Below, in pieces: positions 34,038-45,476 of a stretch of 64,000 nucleotides of DNA; position 1 is the stretch's first letter, and every line of letters begins with the position of its first letter. The stretch covers positions 186,001 through 250,000 of the forward strand of contig NZ_JAUQSZ010000004.1 of NCBI RefSeq assembly GCF_030580995.1, in the 5' to 3' direction. The DNA is from Sphingomonas immobilis (lineage in GTDB: Bacteria > Pseudomonadota > Alphaproteobacteria > Sphingomonadales > Sphingomonadaceae). The translations under genes and the position numbers were made by a program. The notes under the pieces are model-generated. The model saw only the letters and a program-made list of their open reading frames with translations, had not been told where the DNA came from and searched no databases.

Positions 34038-35219
34038 TCAGCGGCCGGGCAGGGTGTGCCGGTTCTTGCCGTCGTAGCGGCGCACAAAGCCGATGAAGGC
34101 GCTCTGGTAATTGACCGGCGTGCGCGATGCGTCGCCGCCGATCCATTCGCGGAACAGCGCGTGGAGGTTCTGATAGTCCCAGCCGGGACATTCCGCGCGC
34201 AGCAGGGCGAGCGTATCGTCGGCGATGAAGCCTTCGGTCGCGCGGCCCGACAGGCCGCTCACCGAACGGCGGATGAGCGCGCTGGCGTCGAGAACGGGTT
34301 CGGCGGGGGCAGGCGCGGATGCGGCCGGAAGGGCAGGGGAGGGGGCAGCCTTTGCCGCCCGCGCGGGTTTCGCGATCTCGCCGTCGGCGCGGCGGCGCAT
34401 GCGCAGATTGGGCTCGCGCTTGCCGGCCGGTGTCTCCAGGCTGAGCGCATAGCCGGGCAGTTCGTCGCGCTCGGCGATCTTGGCGAGCTCGAACTTGAAG
34501 CGGCGGTACTGCCCCTCCGCGCCCGATTTCTCGAACAGGGTCGGCATCGAGATCGCGAAGCCCGCCTCGCCCGCGCCGCCCGCATGTTTGCGCGCGACCT
34601 TGTAGAGCCAGCGTTCGCGCCCGCCGGTGATGTCGAAATAGGCGCGGTCGATCGACAGCACGCCGCCCGTCATCATCACGCCTTCGTAGAACCAGTTGGA
34701 CAGCTCGATCGTCATCCCGCGCGATCGCTCGGTCTTTTCGTCGACGAGCTGCGTCCAGCCGTCGAGCCAGGAGAAGGTCGCCTCGCGGCGGTTCTCGGCG
34801 CGGATGTTGGTCTTGACCGTCGTCGCCACCAGCCGGTCGAGCGCCTGGCCGAGCAGTTCGTAGGCGCGCCCCGTCGTCGGGCGGCCGATCGCGCGCAGCA
34901 GATCATAGGGCATCAGGTGGAGCTTGCGCGGCACGTCGTTGACCCCGCGCCGCGCCATGTCGGCGAGCATCGAGGCGCAATAGATCAGGATGTCGGCATC
35001 CCAGATCGTCGCCATGCCGTAATCGGGATTGGCCGAGACATGGACCCACAATTTGCCGTCGGGCGAGCGATAGTCGATCGGCTTCATCCGCTTCGACTTG
35101 GCGAGGCTGAAGAACGGCCGCTCCATCATCTCGCGCTGGTCGCGCAGCGGCAGGTCGGAGAGATAGGGAAGGAACAGGTCGAACTGTTCGGCGATTCGCT
35201 CGCGGTTGGCGCGCGTCAT
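34038..35219 (-). CDS. repA: Plasmid replication initiator protein RepA
   Basis: 393 aa. The N-terminal two thirds match the RepA family of sphingomonad and related alphaproteobacterial plasmids: MKPIDYRSPDGKLWVHVSA, then ADILIYCASMLADM and ELSNWFYEGV, forming winged-helix domains. A Pro/Ala-rich linker (about residues 275-315) precedes a C-terminal domain with ECPGWDYQNLHALFREW. It should bind the iterons just beyond its stop and open the origin. Its ribosome site GGGGA lies inside a parS-like palindrome, so ParB may control its expression. Confidence 0.9.
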   Translation of the reverse strand: MTRANRERIAEQFDLFLPYLSDLPLRDQREMMERPFFSLAKSKRMKPIDYRSPDGKLWVHVSANPDYGMATIWDADILIYCASMLADMARRGVNDVPRKLHLMPYDLLRAIGRPTTGRAYELLGQALDRLVATTVKTNIRAENRREATFSWLDGWTQLVDEKTERSRGMTIELSNWFYEGVMMTGGVLSIDRAYFDITGGRERWLYKVARKHAGGAGEAGFAISMPTLFEKSGAEGQYRRFKFELAKIAERDELPGYALSLETPAGKREPNLRMRRRADGEIAKPARAAKAAPSPALPAASAPAPAEPVLDASALIRRSVSGLSGRATEGFIADDTLALLRAECPGWDYQNLHALFREWIGGDASRTPVNYQSAFIGFVRRYDGKNRHTLPGR

Positions 35220-35224
35220 CGTGC

Positions 35225-35265
35225 GTTTCCCCGGGGAAACACCGCGCCCGTTTCCCCGGGGAAAC
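35225..35265. promoter_or_regulatory. Two parS-like palindromes GTTTCCCCGGGGAAAC
   Basis: Perfect 16-bp palindromes at 35225-35240 and 35250-35265, centres 25 bp apart, between parB and repA. They resemble the general parS plan (GTTTC...GAAAC) with a CCCGGG centre, so they are the best candidate for the plasmid centromere. The right half of the first one contains the ribosome site of repA. Confidence 0.75.
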
Positions 35266-35286
35266 GGCGGGCAGGGCGCGGCACCA

Positions 35287-36357
35287 TCATTTCTTCGGGG
35301 CGATCCCCGCCGCGTCGAGATGCGCGAGCGTCGCGCGGAAGGCGTTGACCAGAGTCTCCTTGTCCGCGCCCGACCCGGCGTGCAGCCGCAACGTCACGCC
35401 CTGGCGATTGTGCGACAACACGCTGATCGTGGCGCGGCCGTCGGCGAGCTGGTGCGTATAGGGCTCGGGCTTGGCCGCGCGCGCGTGCGGCGCATCGAGC
35501 AAGCGGCGCAGCACGTCGGCGAAGGGATAGGGGGCGTTGCCGCCCGCGCGCAGATCGGCCTGTTCGGCGGCGATGACGCCCGCCATCGCCCGGATCGCGC
35601 GCGCCGCCCCTGCATGGTCGAGCGCCTGTGCCAGCGCATAGGCGGGCTTGAGCTGGACGTCGGCAGGCGAGGCGAAGGCGGCGAACACCGCATCGTCGAT
35701 GCCGGCAACCTTGACCATCTTCGACAGCCAGCCCTTCGAGAGCCGCAGCCGCTCCGCCATGCGCGTGAGCTGGCCGCCGTAATGCTGCGTCAGCGCGGCG
35801 GCATAATTGCGCGCGCGTTCGAGATCGGACACGTCCTTGCGCGCGCGATTCTCGAGATCGGCGAGCCGGAACGCCGCCTCGTCATCGAGCACCGCCGCCT
35901 GCGCCACGAAGGCGACATCGGGATAGGAATGGGCGCGCAGCCACGACACGGCGAAATGCCGCCGCGTGCCCGCGATCACCTCATAGTCGCAGGCCGGATC
36001 GCCTTCGACCCGGCGCACCACCGCCGGCACCTTCTGCCCGCCCTCGGCAAGGATCGAATCGATCAGGTCGCGGCAATTCTCCTCGCTGAGCTGGGCGTAG
36101 ACGCGCGCGTTGCCCGGCCAGATCCGCACCCGCGCGGGATCGAGCAGCAACTGCGTGACCTGTCGCACCTCGCCCGAGGCGAGCCGCGCCAGCGCCGATT
36201 CGCGCCCGAGCAAGGTCGTGCCGCGCATCCGCTCGGCACGCTGGTCGGCGAAGCTCGCCGCCGCCGCACCGTCCGGCGCGCCGGCCTCGGGCGCGGCCGG
36301 GGCGGCGGGTTCGTCAGCGAGCAATGCCGCGAGATATTCCTTTTGCTTGCGTGCCAC
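35287..36357 (-). CDS. parB: Plasmid partition protein ParB
   Basis: 356 aa from GTG 36357. The ParB N-terminal nuclease-like/CTPase domain has IAGTRRHFAVSWL (the GxRRHxA box) around residues 130-142, followed by a helix-turn-helix region (TRMAERLRLSKGWLSKMVKVAG). A C-terminal dimerisation segment follows. It should bind the nearby palindromes and work with ParA. GTG was preferred over another GTG 15 bp upstream because GAGAGGG lies at good spacing before it. The gene lies between parA and repA in one leftward cassette. Confidence 0.9.
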   Translation of the reverse strand: MARKQKEYLAALLADEPAAPAAPEAGAPDGAAAASFADQRAERMRGTTLLGRESALARLASGEVRQVTQLLLDPARVRIWPGNARVYAQLSEENCRDLIDSILAEGGQKVPAVVRRVEGDPACDYEVIAGTRRHFAVSWLRAHSYPDVAFVAQAAVLDDEAAFRLADLENRARKDVSDLERARNYAAALTQHYGGQLTRMAERLRLSKGWLSKMVKVAGIDDAVFAAFASPADVQLKPAYALAQALDHAGAARAIRAMAGVIAAEQADLRAGGNAPYPFADVLRRLLDAPHARAAKPEPYTHQLADGRATISVLSHNRQGVTLRLHAGSGADKETLVNAFRATLAHLDAAGIAPKK

Positions 36358-36412
36358 TCGATTCCCTCTCACGCGAACATATCAAGAACAAAAGCGCTGT
36401 AGGACAGCCCCT

Positions 36413-37612
36413 TCATGCCGCTTCGTTGACGACCGTCTCTTCGCTGGCGGGCACCGTGCGCCCCCAGCCGCGCCGTACCAGCAATTCGACCTGGCCGAGC
36501 GCCTCTTCGAGATTGGCGCGGCAGCGCTTGTGCGTCTTGGGCGTGCCGATCGGCCGCTCCAGCTCGTACACCGTCATCATCCGCATCGCGGCGTGGCTGA
36601 TCTCTGCCGATTCGAGGATCGGCACCGGCAGCAAGGTCGGCCCGAAGGTCTGTTCCATGATCGACTGGACCATCGCGTGGCTGGGATCGTTCCCGTCGAA
36701 CTTCGAACAGATCAGCCGCACGAAATCGTAGGAAACATCGATCCCGGCATCGCCGAGCTGCTGGATCACCTGATCCATCATCGAGAGGAACTGCACCGTC
36801 GAGCAGAAATCGGGCGTCGTCGCGGCGAGCGGCACGAGCAGCGCGTTCGCCGCCTGCATCACCGCCAGGCTGATCGTGCCGAGCGCGGGCGGCGGATCGA
36901 GAATGACGATGTCATAATTGCGCGCGAGATCGGCGAGCCCCCGCTTCAGCTTGCGGAACCGCGCGGCCAGCACCGATCCGCCGTCCGAACCCGAAGCCGC
37001 CAGCTCGTACTCGACATCGAACAGCTCGAGGTTGGAGGGGATGAGATCGACATTGGGCCAGGTCGTCTTCTTGACGGCATAGAGCAGGTCGGTCTGCGTC
37101 GGGTCGATCGACAGATAGGGGTAGAGCGTTTCCTCGCGCGTGATGTTGAAATGCGGGTTGAAGCCGAACAGCGTCGTCGTCGTCGCCTGGCTATCGCAAT
37201 CGACCACCAGCACGCGGTAGCCGAGCACCGCGAAATGATGCGCGAGATGCGTCGTCACGGTCGATTTGCCGACGCCGCCCTTGAAATTCTGCACGGCGAT
37301 GATGGCGGGCGTATCGAGCGGCGCGCGCGCCGGGCTCGCGCCTAGCACCTCGCGCATGTTGAGCAGATCCTCCATCGTATAGCCGACGCGCCGCCCGGTG
37401 CCCGAGGCGGGGGGAGGGGGGAGGCGGCCGTCCTCCTCGGCCATGCGGATGCGATTCGTCGAGCAGCCGAGCAAGGCCGCGGCCTCGGCGATGCCGACGC
37501 GCACGTTGAGGCTCTTGCGGCTTTCGGGCAGGAACGCCTTGCGGCGCAAGCGCTCGATCATGCGCTCGCCGGCATCGGCCAGTTCGCCGATTCGGGTGGC
37601 ATCTGAATGCAT
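36413..37612 (-). CDS. parA: Plasmid partition ATPase ParA (type Ia, with N-terminal helix-turn-helix)
   Basis: 399 aa. The deviant Walker A box KGGVGKST (Lys111 and Lys116), Walker A' VVDCDSQ (Asp138, Asp140) and ILDPPPALG are all present. An N-terminal MerR-like or helix-turn-helix segment (VGIAEAAALLGCSTNRIRM, residues 39-57) is typical of type Ia ParA proteins that also repress their own promoter. CATCTGAA occurs twice, at 37600 and 37630, the second inside CATCT-N7-AGATG, and may be its operator. ATG 37612 has GGGGA 8 bp before it. Confidence 0.92.
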   Translation of the reverse strand: MHSDATRIGELADAGERMIERLRRKAFLPESRKSLNVRVGIAEAAALLGCSTNRIRMAEEDGRLPPPPASGTGRRVGYTMEDLLNMREVLGASPARAPLDTPAIIAVQNFKGGVGKSTVTTHLAHHFAVLGYRVLVVDCDSQATTTTLFGFNPHFNITREETLYPYLSIDPTQTDLLYAVKKTTWPNVDLIPSNLELFDVEYELAASGSDGGSVLAARFRKLKRGLADLARNYDIVILDPPPALGTISLAVMQAANALLVPLAATTPDFCSTVQFLSMMDQVIQQLGDAGIDVSYDFVRLICSKFDGNDPSHAMVQSIMEQTFGPTLLPVPILESAEISHAAMRMMTVYELERPIGTPKTHKRCRANLEEALGQVELLVRRGWGRTVPASEETVVNEAA

Positions 37613-37782
37613 TTGCGCGATCCCCGCCTCATCTGAACAATAGATGCGCGGTTTGTGGCAGAAAATCTTCAATATGGCAATGAAACCGCCACGAAGCCTT
37701 CGAGTTACCTCTTTAAACCGCGTGACGGGGCGTGCATATCCGCGCCGGTCGCGATCGAGACGCGGCGATGGAGACCGACATC

Positions 37783-38178
37783 ATGGCGAACGACGCGCTG
37801 CTCGAAGAAATCCGCCTGATGGCGCGCGCCGACCACGCCTATCGCCTCCCGCACGAGGCCAATCCCTATTCCGCGAGCGACCCGCGCGCCGCCGCCTGGA
37901 GCGAGGGCTGGCGGGCCGAGGACGATCGCATCCACGGCCTCGACGAGGAAATCGCCAAGCTGCCGCAATTCCGCGTCGCGATCGAGATCGTATCGGGCGA
38001 TGCCGTGCTGGCGACGCTCGCGCGCGAGGATCTTGCCGCCTACAGCGTGTCGAACCTGCGCGGTGCGGGGCCACGCGCCGTCACCTACGAAAGCGCCGAG
38101 GCGCGCGCGCGTTTTCCTGATGCCGGCGCGGTGCTGATCCGCGTTACCTATCAGGGTGACGGCGGCATGTTCGACTGA
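37783..38178 (+). CDS. Conserved hypothetical plasmid protein with RMF-like N-terminus
   Basis: 131 aa. The N-terminal 45 residues contain RLPHEANPYSASDPRAAAW and SEGWRAED, which recall the NPY...W..GW pattern of ribosome modulation factor, but the protein is twice as long. The C-terminal half is an acidic alpha/beta segment with no match I know. It diverges from parA, so it may belong to the plasmid backbone. ATG 37783 was chosen for a GGAG site; ATG 37768 is possible. Confidence 0.6.
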   Translation: MANDALLEEIRLMARADHAYRLPHEANPYSASDPRAAAWSEGWRAEDDRIHGLDEEIAKLPQFRVAIEIVSGDAVLATLAREDLAAYSVSNLRGAGPRAVTYESAEARARFPDAGAVLIRVTYQGDGGMFD

Positions 38179-38185
38179 CGTCGCG

Positions 38186-38629
38186 CTAGCCGGAGACGAG
38201 AAACGCCTGCGCCCGCGCGCGCTCCGCATCGGTCAGCGGTGCCGAGCGGCCGTCGGCGGTCTTTACGCTCGCCACGCGGCACAGGACGTGACAGCGGCCG
38301 TCGCGGAAGAACCCGATCACCTGCTGCATCGAACTGTTGCCGATCGCGACGATGCCGACACCGATCGTCAGGCTGCCGGGATAGGTCACCTCGTGCAGGA
38401 AACGAAAATTGATCTCGACCAGATGGATCGCGTGGCTGCGGATCCGGTCGCCGATGATGTGCGTATAGACGTCCTGCCGGGCATCGTCGCACAGCACCGC
38501 GAGCGTGCCGTTGGGGACATGCCCCTCGTCGCCCAGTCCGTCGGACTGGCGCAGCGTGACGTGATGGTGGTGCGGGTAATAGTCGAGGCTGAGCGCCGGG
38601 TCGGTCGCCGCGGGGGATGGGTCGGTCAC
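38186..38629 (-). CDS. Hotdog-fold acyl-CoA thioesterase (4HBT-like)
   Basis: 147 aa single hotdog domain: VTLRQSDGLGDEGHVPNGT opens the fold, followed by DDARQDVYTHI on the central helix and INFRFLHEVTYPGSL on strand 3. It would hydrolyse a CoA thioester, perhaps relieving CoA sequestration when the pathway stalls. It is convergent with the plasmid-backbone gene (8 bp) and starts 55 bp from the end of the next leftward gene. Confidence 0.8.
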   Translation of the reverse strand: MTDPSPAATDPALSLDYYPHHHHVTLRQSDGLGDEGHVPNGTLAVLCDDARQDVYTHIIGDRIRSHAIHLVEINFRFLHEVTYPGSLTIGVGIVAIGNSSMQQVIGFFRDGRCHVLCRVASVKTADGRSAPLTDAERARAQAFLVSG

Positions 38630-38684
38630 GTCGCGGGCCTTCGCTCTGGGGAGCCGGCGCTATCCCCGCCCGGTCCCCTCGCTG

Positions 38685-39734
38685 TCAACCGGTCGCGCGC
38701 AGCGCCGACAGCATCCGCGCGAAATGATCGGTCTTCCAGCCGTCCTGATCCTCGCCCCAGCCGGTCTTGCCGTCATATTCCCAGCGCATCAGCGCGTTGG
38801 AGCCGTTGCCGTGCTCGCACATATGGCTGACGGTGAAGCCCTCGGCCTCCATCGTGCGGCCTTCCTCGTCGGCGAGCATCACGTCCATATGCGCGCTCCA
38901 GCCGGTGTCGGGCGAGCGCCAGTTCTTCATCCAGCTTTTCGTCTTGTCGAGCCGGGTGAAGCGCCCGTCCTTGAGCAGCCAGCCCATGTTGAGCGGCGAG
39001 CGGCCCTGCACGTCGCCGTCCTGCGGGCGCACGAAGCTGAGGAAGCCCGTCTGGTCGTCGGTATGGCCGAAGATATACTGGATGCGCCCGCGACCGCGCT
39101 CGCGCTCGATCTCGCGCCAACGCGGCCCGCCGGGGTGGAGGATCTTGGCGGGCTTGCCGACGTATTTCTGGGACGAAGCATGCGCCCCCTCGCGCGGGCC
39201 CCAGGTGCGGTCGCGCACCGACCAGCAGTCGATCGGGATGCGCTCGCCGCGCAGTGTCAGCGTGCCGGTATAGCGGCCGAGCTGGTCGAGGTGCGGGTTG
39301 AACATCGCCGGCGGCTCGCCCGGCGTGAAGCGGTGCGGCGGATGCGCCGCGACGAAATCGAACTCGAGCGCGAAACCGGCGGCGGGATCGGCGAATTCGA
39401 CGCGGTAGTCCATCAGCGGTCGCGTCATCTTGAGGTGATAGCCGCCCGCCGGGAAGACGATGTCGCGCAGGTCCGGCGCGCCCGGCATGTCGACGCCGTC
39501 CTCGATCCGGTAATAGGCCAGCCGCGCGGGATCGGCACCGCGATCGTCCCACGCGAAGATGCGCCAGCGCAGCTTGCCGGTGTTGGGATAATAGGCCGAA
39601 TGGACCCAGATGCCGATCCGCCGCTCGGGGATGTTGATCGACCACCAGTTGGTCTCGAGGTTGAGCGGATCGCCGCCCAGCGCGTGATACTGGTCGTCCT
39701 CGGGCACGAACGGCGTGTCGCGGGTGATGTCCAT
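38685..39734 (-). CDS. CrtC/AttH-like (DUF7064/7065-type) protein, paralogue of 7557-8612
   Basis: 349 aa. It shares the landmarks of its paralogue: LETNWWSINIPER, WRIFAWDDRG, PHRFTPGEPP and VRDRTWGPREG, with many differences between. The family is lipocalin-like and has no proven reaction; both copies sit in catabolic operons. There is no signal peptide. It is the last gene of a leftward unit with old yellow enzyme and an acyl-CoA dehydrogenase upstream. Confidence 0.75.
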   Translation of the reverse strand: MDITRDTPFVPEDDQYHALGGDPLNLETNWWSINIPERRIGIWVHSAYYPNTGKLRWRIFAWDDRGADPARLAYYRIEDGVDMPGAPDLRDIVFPAGGYHLKMTRPLMDYRVEFADPAAGFALEFDFVAAHPPHRFTPGEPPAMFNPHLDQLGRYTGTLTLRGERIPIDCWSVRDRTWGPREGAHASSQKYVGKPAKILHPGGPRWREIERERGRGRIQYIFGHTDDQTGFLSFVRPQDGDVQGRSPLNMGWLLKDGRFTRLDKTKSWMKNWRSPDTGWSAHMDVMLADEEGRTMEAEGFTVSHMCEHGNGSNALMRWEYDGKTGWGEDQDGWKTDHFARMLSALRATG

Positions 39735-39763
39735 CGGGGATCCTCTCTCTCGTGGCGAGCCGC

Positions 39764-40945
<1,182 letters not shown>

Positions 40946-40957
40946 TATGCGCCTCTC

Positions 40958-42115
40958 CTAGAAAGACTTGGGCAGGCCCAGCACATGCGTTGCGACATGG
41001 CTGAGGATGAGGTTGGTCGAGATCGGCGCGACCTGATAGAGCCGCGTCTCGCGGAACTTGCGCTCGATGTCATATTCCTCGGCGAAACCGAAGCCGCCGT
41101 GCGTCTGCACACACATATCGGCGGCATACCAGCTCGCCTCGGATGCCAGCATCTTCGCCATGTTCGCCTCCGTGCCGCACGGCTCTCCCGCCTCGAACAG
41201 GGCGGCGGCATGGTCGACCATCAGCGCGGCGGCGGAAAGCTGGATCTGCGCGCGCGCGATCGGGAATTGCACGCCCTGGTTCTCGCCGATCGCACGGCCG
41301 AAGACATTGCGCTCCTTCGCATAGGCGCTCGCCCTGTCGATGAAGAAGCGCCCGTCGCCGATACATTCGGCGGCGATCAGGATGCGCTCAGCGTTCATGC
41401 CGTCGAGCACGTAGTGGAAGCCCTTGCCCTCGGCGCCGATCAGATTGGCGGCGGGCACGCGCAGATCGTCGAAGAACAGTTCGGTCGTCGCATGATTGAG
41501 CATCGTGCGGATCGGCCGGATCGTCAGCCCGTTGCCGACCGACTGCCGCATGTCGACGAGCAGCAGGCTCATCCCCGCGGAGGGCTTGGCCGCGGCGTCG
41601 CGCGGCGCGGTGCGGCAGAGCAGCAGCAGCAGGTCGCTATGCTCGGCGCGGCTGATCCAGATCTTCTGGCCGTTGACGACATAATCGTCGCCGTCGCGCC
41701 GCGCGAAGGTCGAGATGCGCGTCGTGTCGGTGCCCGCGCCGGGTTCGGTCACGCCGAACGCCTGCAACCTCAGCGCACCGCTGGCGACATGGGGCAGGTA
41801 GCGGGCCTTCTGTTCGGGGCTGCCGTGGCGCAGGATCGCGCCCATCGTATACATCTGCGCATGGGCCGCACCACCGTTCGCGCCCGAGCGGTGGACCTCC
41901 TCCAACACCGCGCATGCCGCCGACAGGCCGAGGCCCGAGCCGTCGTATTCTTCCGGGATCAGCATCCCGAGATAGCCCGCCTGCGTCAGCGCGGCGACGA
42001 ATTCCGTCGGGTAGGTGCGCTCCCGGTCGAGCGCGCGCCAGTATTCGCCGGGGAAATCAGCGACGAGCCGGCGTACGCCCTCACGGATTTCGGGATGGCT
42101 TTCGTCCGGCATCAT
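40958..42115 (-). CDS. Acyl-CoA dehydrogenase
   Basis: 385 aa. FGVTEPGAGTDTTRIS and NGQKIWISRAEHSD are the flavin and substrate motifs; Glu in GMNAERIL is the likely base, and the MCAD Glu376 position is Ala (QVAPISTN). The start is ATG 42115, with a second ATG directly after it. A -35/-10 pair lies 19-46 bp upstream. It diverges from the ligase gene at 42298 and leads the leftward ACAD-OYE-CrtC/AttH-like unit. Confidence 0.92.
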   Translation of the reverse strand: MMPDESHPEIREGVRRLVADFPGEYWRALDRERTYPTEFVAALTQAGYLGMLIPEEYDGSGLGLSAACAVLEEVHRSGANGGAAHAQMYTMGAILRHGSPEQKARYLPHVASGALRLQAFGVTEPGAGTDTTRISTFARRDGDDYVVNGQKIWISRAEHSDLLLLLCRTAPRDAAAKPSAGMSLLLVDMRQSVGNGLTIRPIRTMLNHATTELFFDDLRVPAANLIGAEGKGFHYVLDGMNAERILIAAECIGDGRFFIDRASAYAKERNVFGRAIGENQGVQFPIARAQIQLSAAALMVDHAAALFEAGEPCGTEANMAKMLASEASWYAADMCVQTHGGFGFAEEYDIERKFRETRLYQVAPISTNLILSHVATHVLGLPKSF

Positions 42116-42133
42116 CGACTCCTTCGCCCGCGT

Positions 42134-42161
42134 CCCATATCGAATTGCCGGTCCGGGTCAA
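42134..42161 (-). promoter_or_regulatory. Promoter candidate TTGACC-N16-TATGGG for the ACAD operon
   Basis: On the minus strand TTGACC (42161-42156) and TATGGG (42139-42134) are separated by 16 bp, 19 bp before the ACAD start at 42115. A perfect GCGACGTCGC palindrome (42163-42172) lies just upstream of the -35 box and could be an operator. Confidence 0.4.
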
Positions 42162-42297
42162 AGCGACGTCGCTATCTAGGTAAGCGTGGTGCGGGCAAAG
42201 CGCTTGTGCGCCGCACGGTGCGCGGGCATTGGCAGGGAGAGCGATTCGTCCTGGCCATGGTGGACACCGTGAAAAGCAAGAAACGGAGGGGAATGCG

Positions 42298-43874
<1,577 letters not shown>

Positions 43875-43878
<4 letters not shown>

Positions 43879-44654
43879 GCGAGATCATTACCCTCGATAT
43901 CACGGACGGCGTCGCCACCGTCACGCTCAACCGGCCCGAGGCGATGAACGCCTTGTCCAAGGCGCTGCGCTCCGAACTGTTCAAGGTGATGACCGCGATC
44001 GACGCCAATGACGACGTCCGTGCCGTGGTGCTGACCGGCGCGGGCACGCGCGCCTTTACCGCCGGGCTCGACCTGAAGGAACTGGGATCGGAGCCGGGTG
44101 CGCTCGGTGCCGCCAACGCCGAGGGGGCGGACGAGAACCCGGTCAAGGCGATCGAGGTGTGCCGCAAGCCCGTCGTCGGCGCGATCAACGGCGTCGCCAT
44201 CACCGGCGGGTTCGAGGTCGCGCTCGCCTGCGACGTGCTGGTCGCCTCGACCAACGCGCGCTTCGCCGACACGCACGCGCGCGTCGGCATCATGCCGGGC
44301 TGGGGCCTGTCGCAGAAGCTGTCGCGCATCATCGGCATCAGCCGGGCGAAGGAACTGTCGTTCACCGGCAATTTCCTCGACGCCGCCACCGCCGAGGCCT
44401 GGGGCCTCGTCAATCACGTCTATGCGCCCGACGAATTGCTGCCCGCCGCGCAGAAGCTCGCGCGCGACATGGCGTCGATCGATCCGGCGATGCTCAAGGC
44501 CTACAAGACGCTGATCGACGACGGCTATGCGGCGAGCTTCGGCGATGGTCTGGCGATCGAACACCGCGTCTCCTCCGCCGCCAATTCCGCGGTCACGCCC
44601 GAGGAGGTCGAGGCGCGCCGCCTCGCCGTGCAGGCGCGGGGCCGCAGCCAGTGA
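43875..44654 (+). CDS. Enoyl-CoA hydratase/isomerase family protein
   Basis: 259 aa. AFTAGLDLKEL and GGFEVALACD are the oxyanion segments. Glu114 matches rat hydratase Glu144, but His134 stands at the Glu164 position, so only one catalytic glutamate is kept. This pattern is compatible with isomerase or a modified hydratase. It overlaps the ligase before it and the SDR after it (GTGA), so the three are translated together. Confidence 0.88.
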
Positions 44655-45448
44655 GCGGCCTCACCGTCATCACCGGCGCGGCCGGCGGCATGGGTGCGGA
44701 AGCCGCGCGACGCTTCGCCGCCAGCGGCCCGCTGCTGCTGTGCGATGTGTCTGAGGCGAAGCTGTCCGCGTTGCTGCCGGAACTGGCGGGGGCGGGGCAC
44801 CGCATCGTCGCGGGCGATCTCACCGAACCCGCCGTCCTCGCAGCGATCGTCGCGGCGGTCGAGGCGAACGGCGGGCTGGCGCGGCTGATCCATACCGCCG
44901 GCCTCTCGCCGACGATGGCCGACGCGCGCCGCATCCTCGACGTCAATCTGTGCGCGAGCGTGCGGCTGACCGACGCGCTCGCGCCGCTGGCGGGGGAGGG
45001 GAGCGCGGCAGTGCTGATCGCCTCGGTCGCCGGGCACACCGCCGCGAGCGATCGCGACGCGGACCTCGACGATCCGCTTGCCGACGGCGCGCTCGACCGG
45101 CTGGCGGCGGGCGGCGACCCTTACGCGGGCTATGGCTATTCGAAGCGCGGCGTGATGCGGCTGGTCGAGGCGCGCGCGGCGGCTTGGGGCAAGCGCGGCG
45201 CGCGCATCGTCTCGCTGTCGCCCGGCCTGATCGACACGCCGATGAACGCCGCGGAGTTCGACGCCGCGCCGGTCATCGCACAGATGCTCGCCGCGACGCC
45301 GGTGCCGCGCATGGGCAGCGCCGGCGAAATCGCCGACGCGATCGTCTATCTATGTTCGCCGCAGGCCAGTTTCGTGACCGGCACCGATCTGCGCGTCGAC
45401 GGAGGCGTCGTCGCGGTGATGCGCACCGATCCGAATTTCGGGCAATAA
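44651..45448 (+). CDS. SDR of the 3-alpha-hydroxysteroid dehydrogenase-like group, GTG start
   Basis: 265 aa. TGAAGGMG is the cofactor loop and YGYSK the catalytic Tyr-x3-Lys. Between the active-site Ser and Tyr is a long insertion (about 30 residues, DRDADLDDPLADG), and the segment after it, ARAAAWGKRGARI, resembles Comamonas testosteroni 3-alpha-HSD/carbonyl reductase. A paralogue with the same plan is at 56303. GTG 44651 overlaps the crotonase stop. Action on a bulky alicyclic alcohol is a fair inference. Confidence 0.85.
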   Translation: MSGLTVITGAAGGMGAEAARRFAASGPLLLCDVSEAKLSALLPELAGAGHRIVAGDLTEPAVLAAIVAAVEANGGLARLIHTAGLSPTMADARRILDVNLCASVRLTDALAPLAGEGSAAVLIASVAGHTAASDRDADLDDPLADGALDRLAAGGDPYAGYGYSKRGVMRLVEARAAAWGKRGARIVSLSPGLIDTPMNAAEFDAAPVIAQMLAATPVPRMGSAGEIADAIVYLCSPQASFVTGTDLRVDGGVVAVMRTDPNFGQ

Positions 45449-45476
45449 TCCGAACGTCTTTCAAGGGAGAGGTCGT

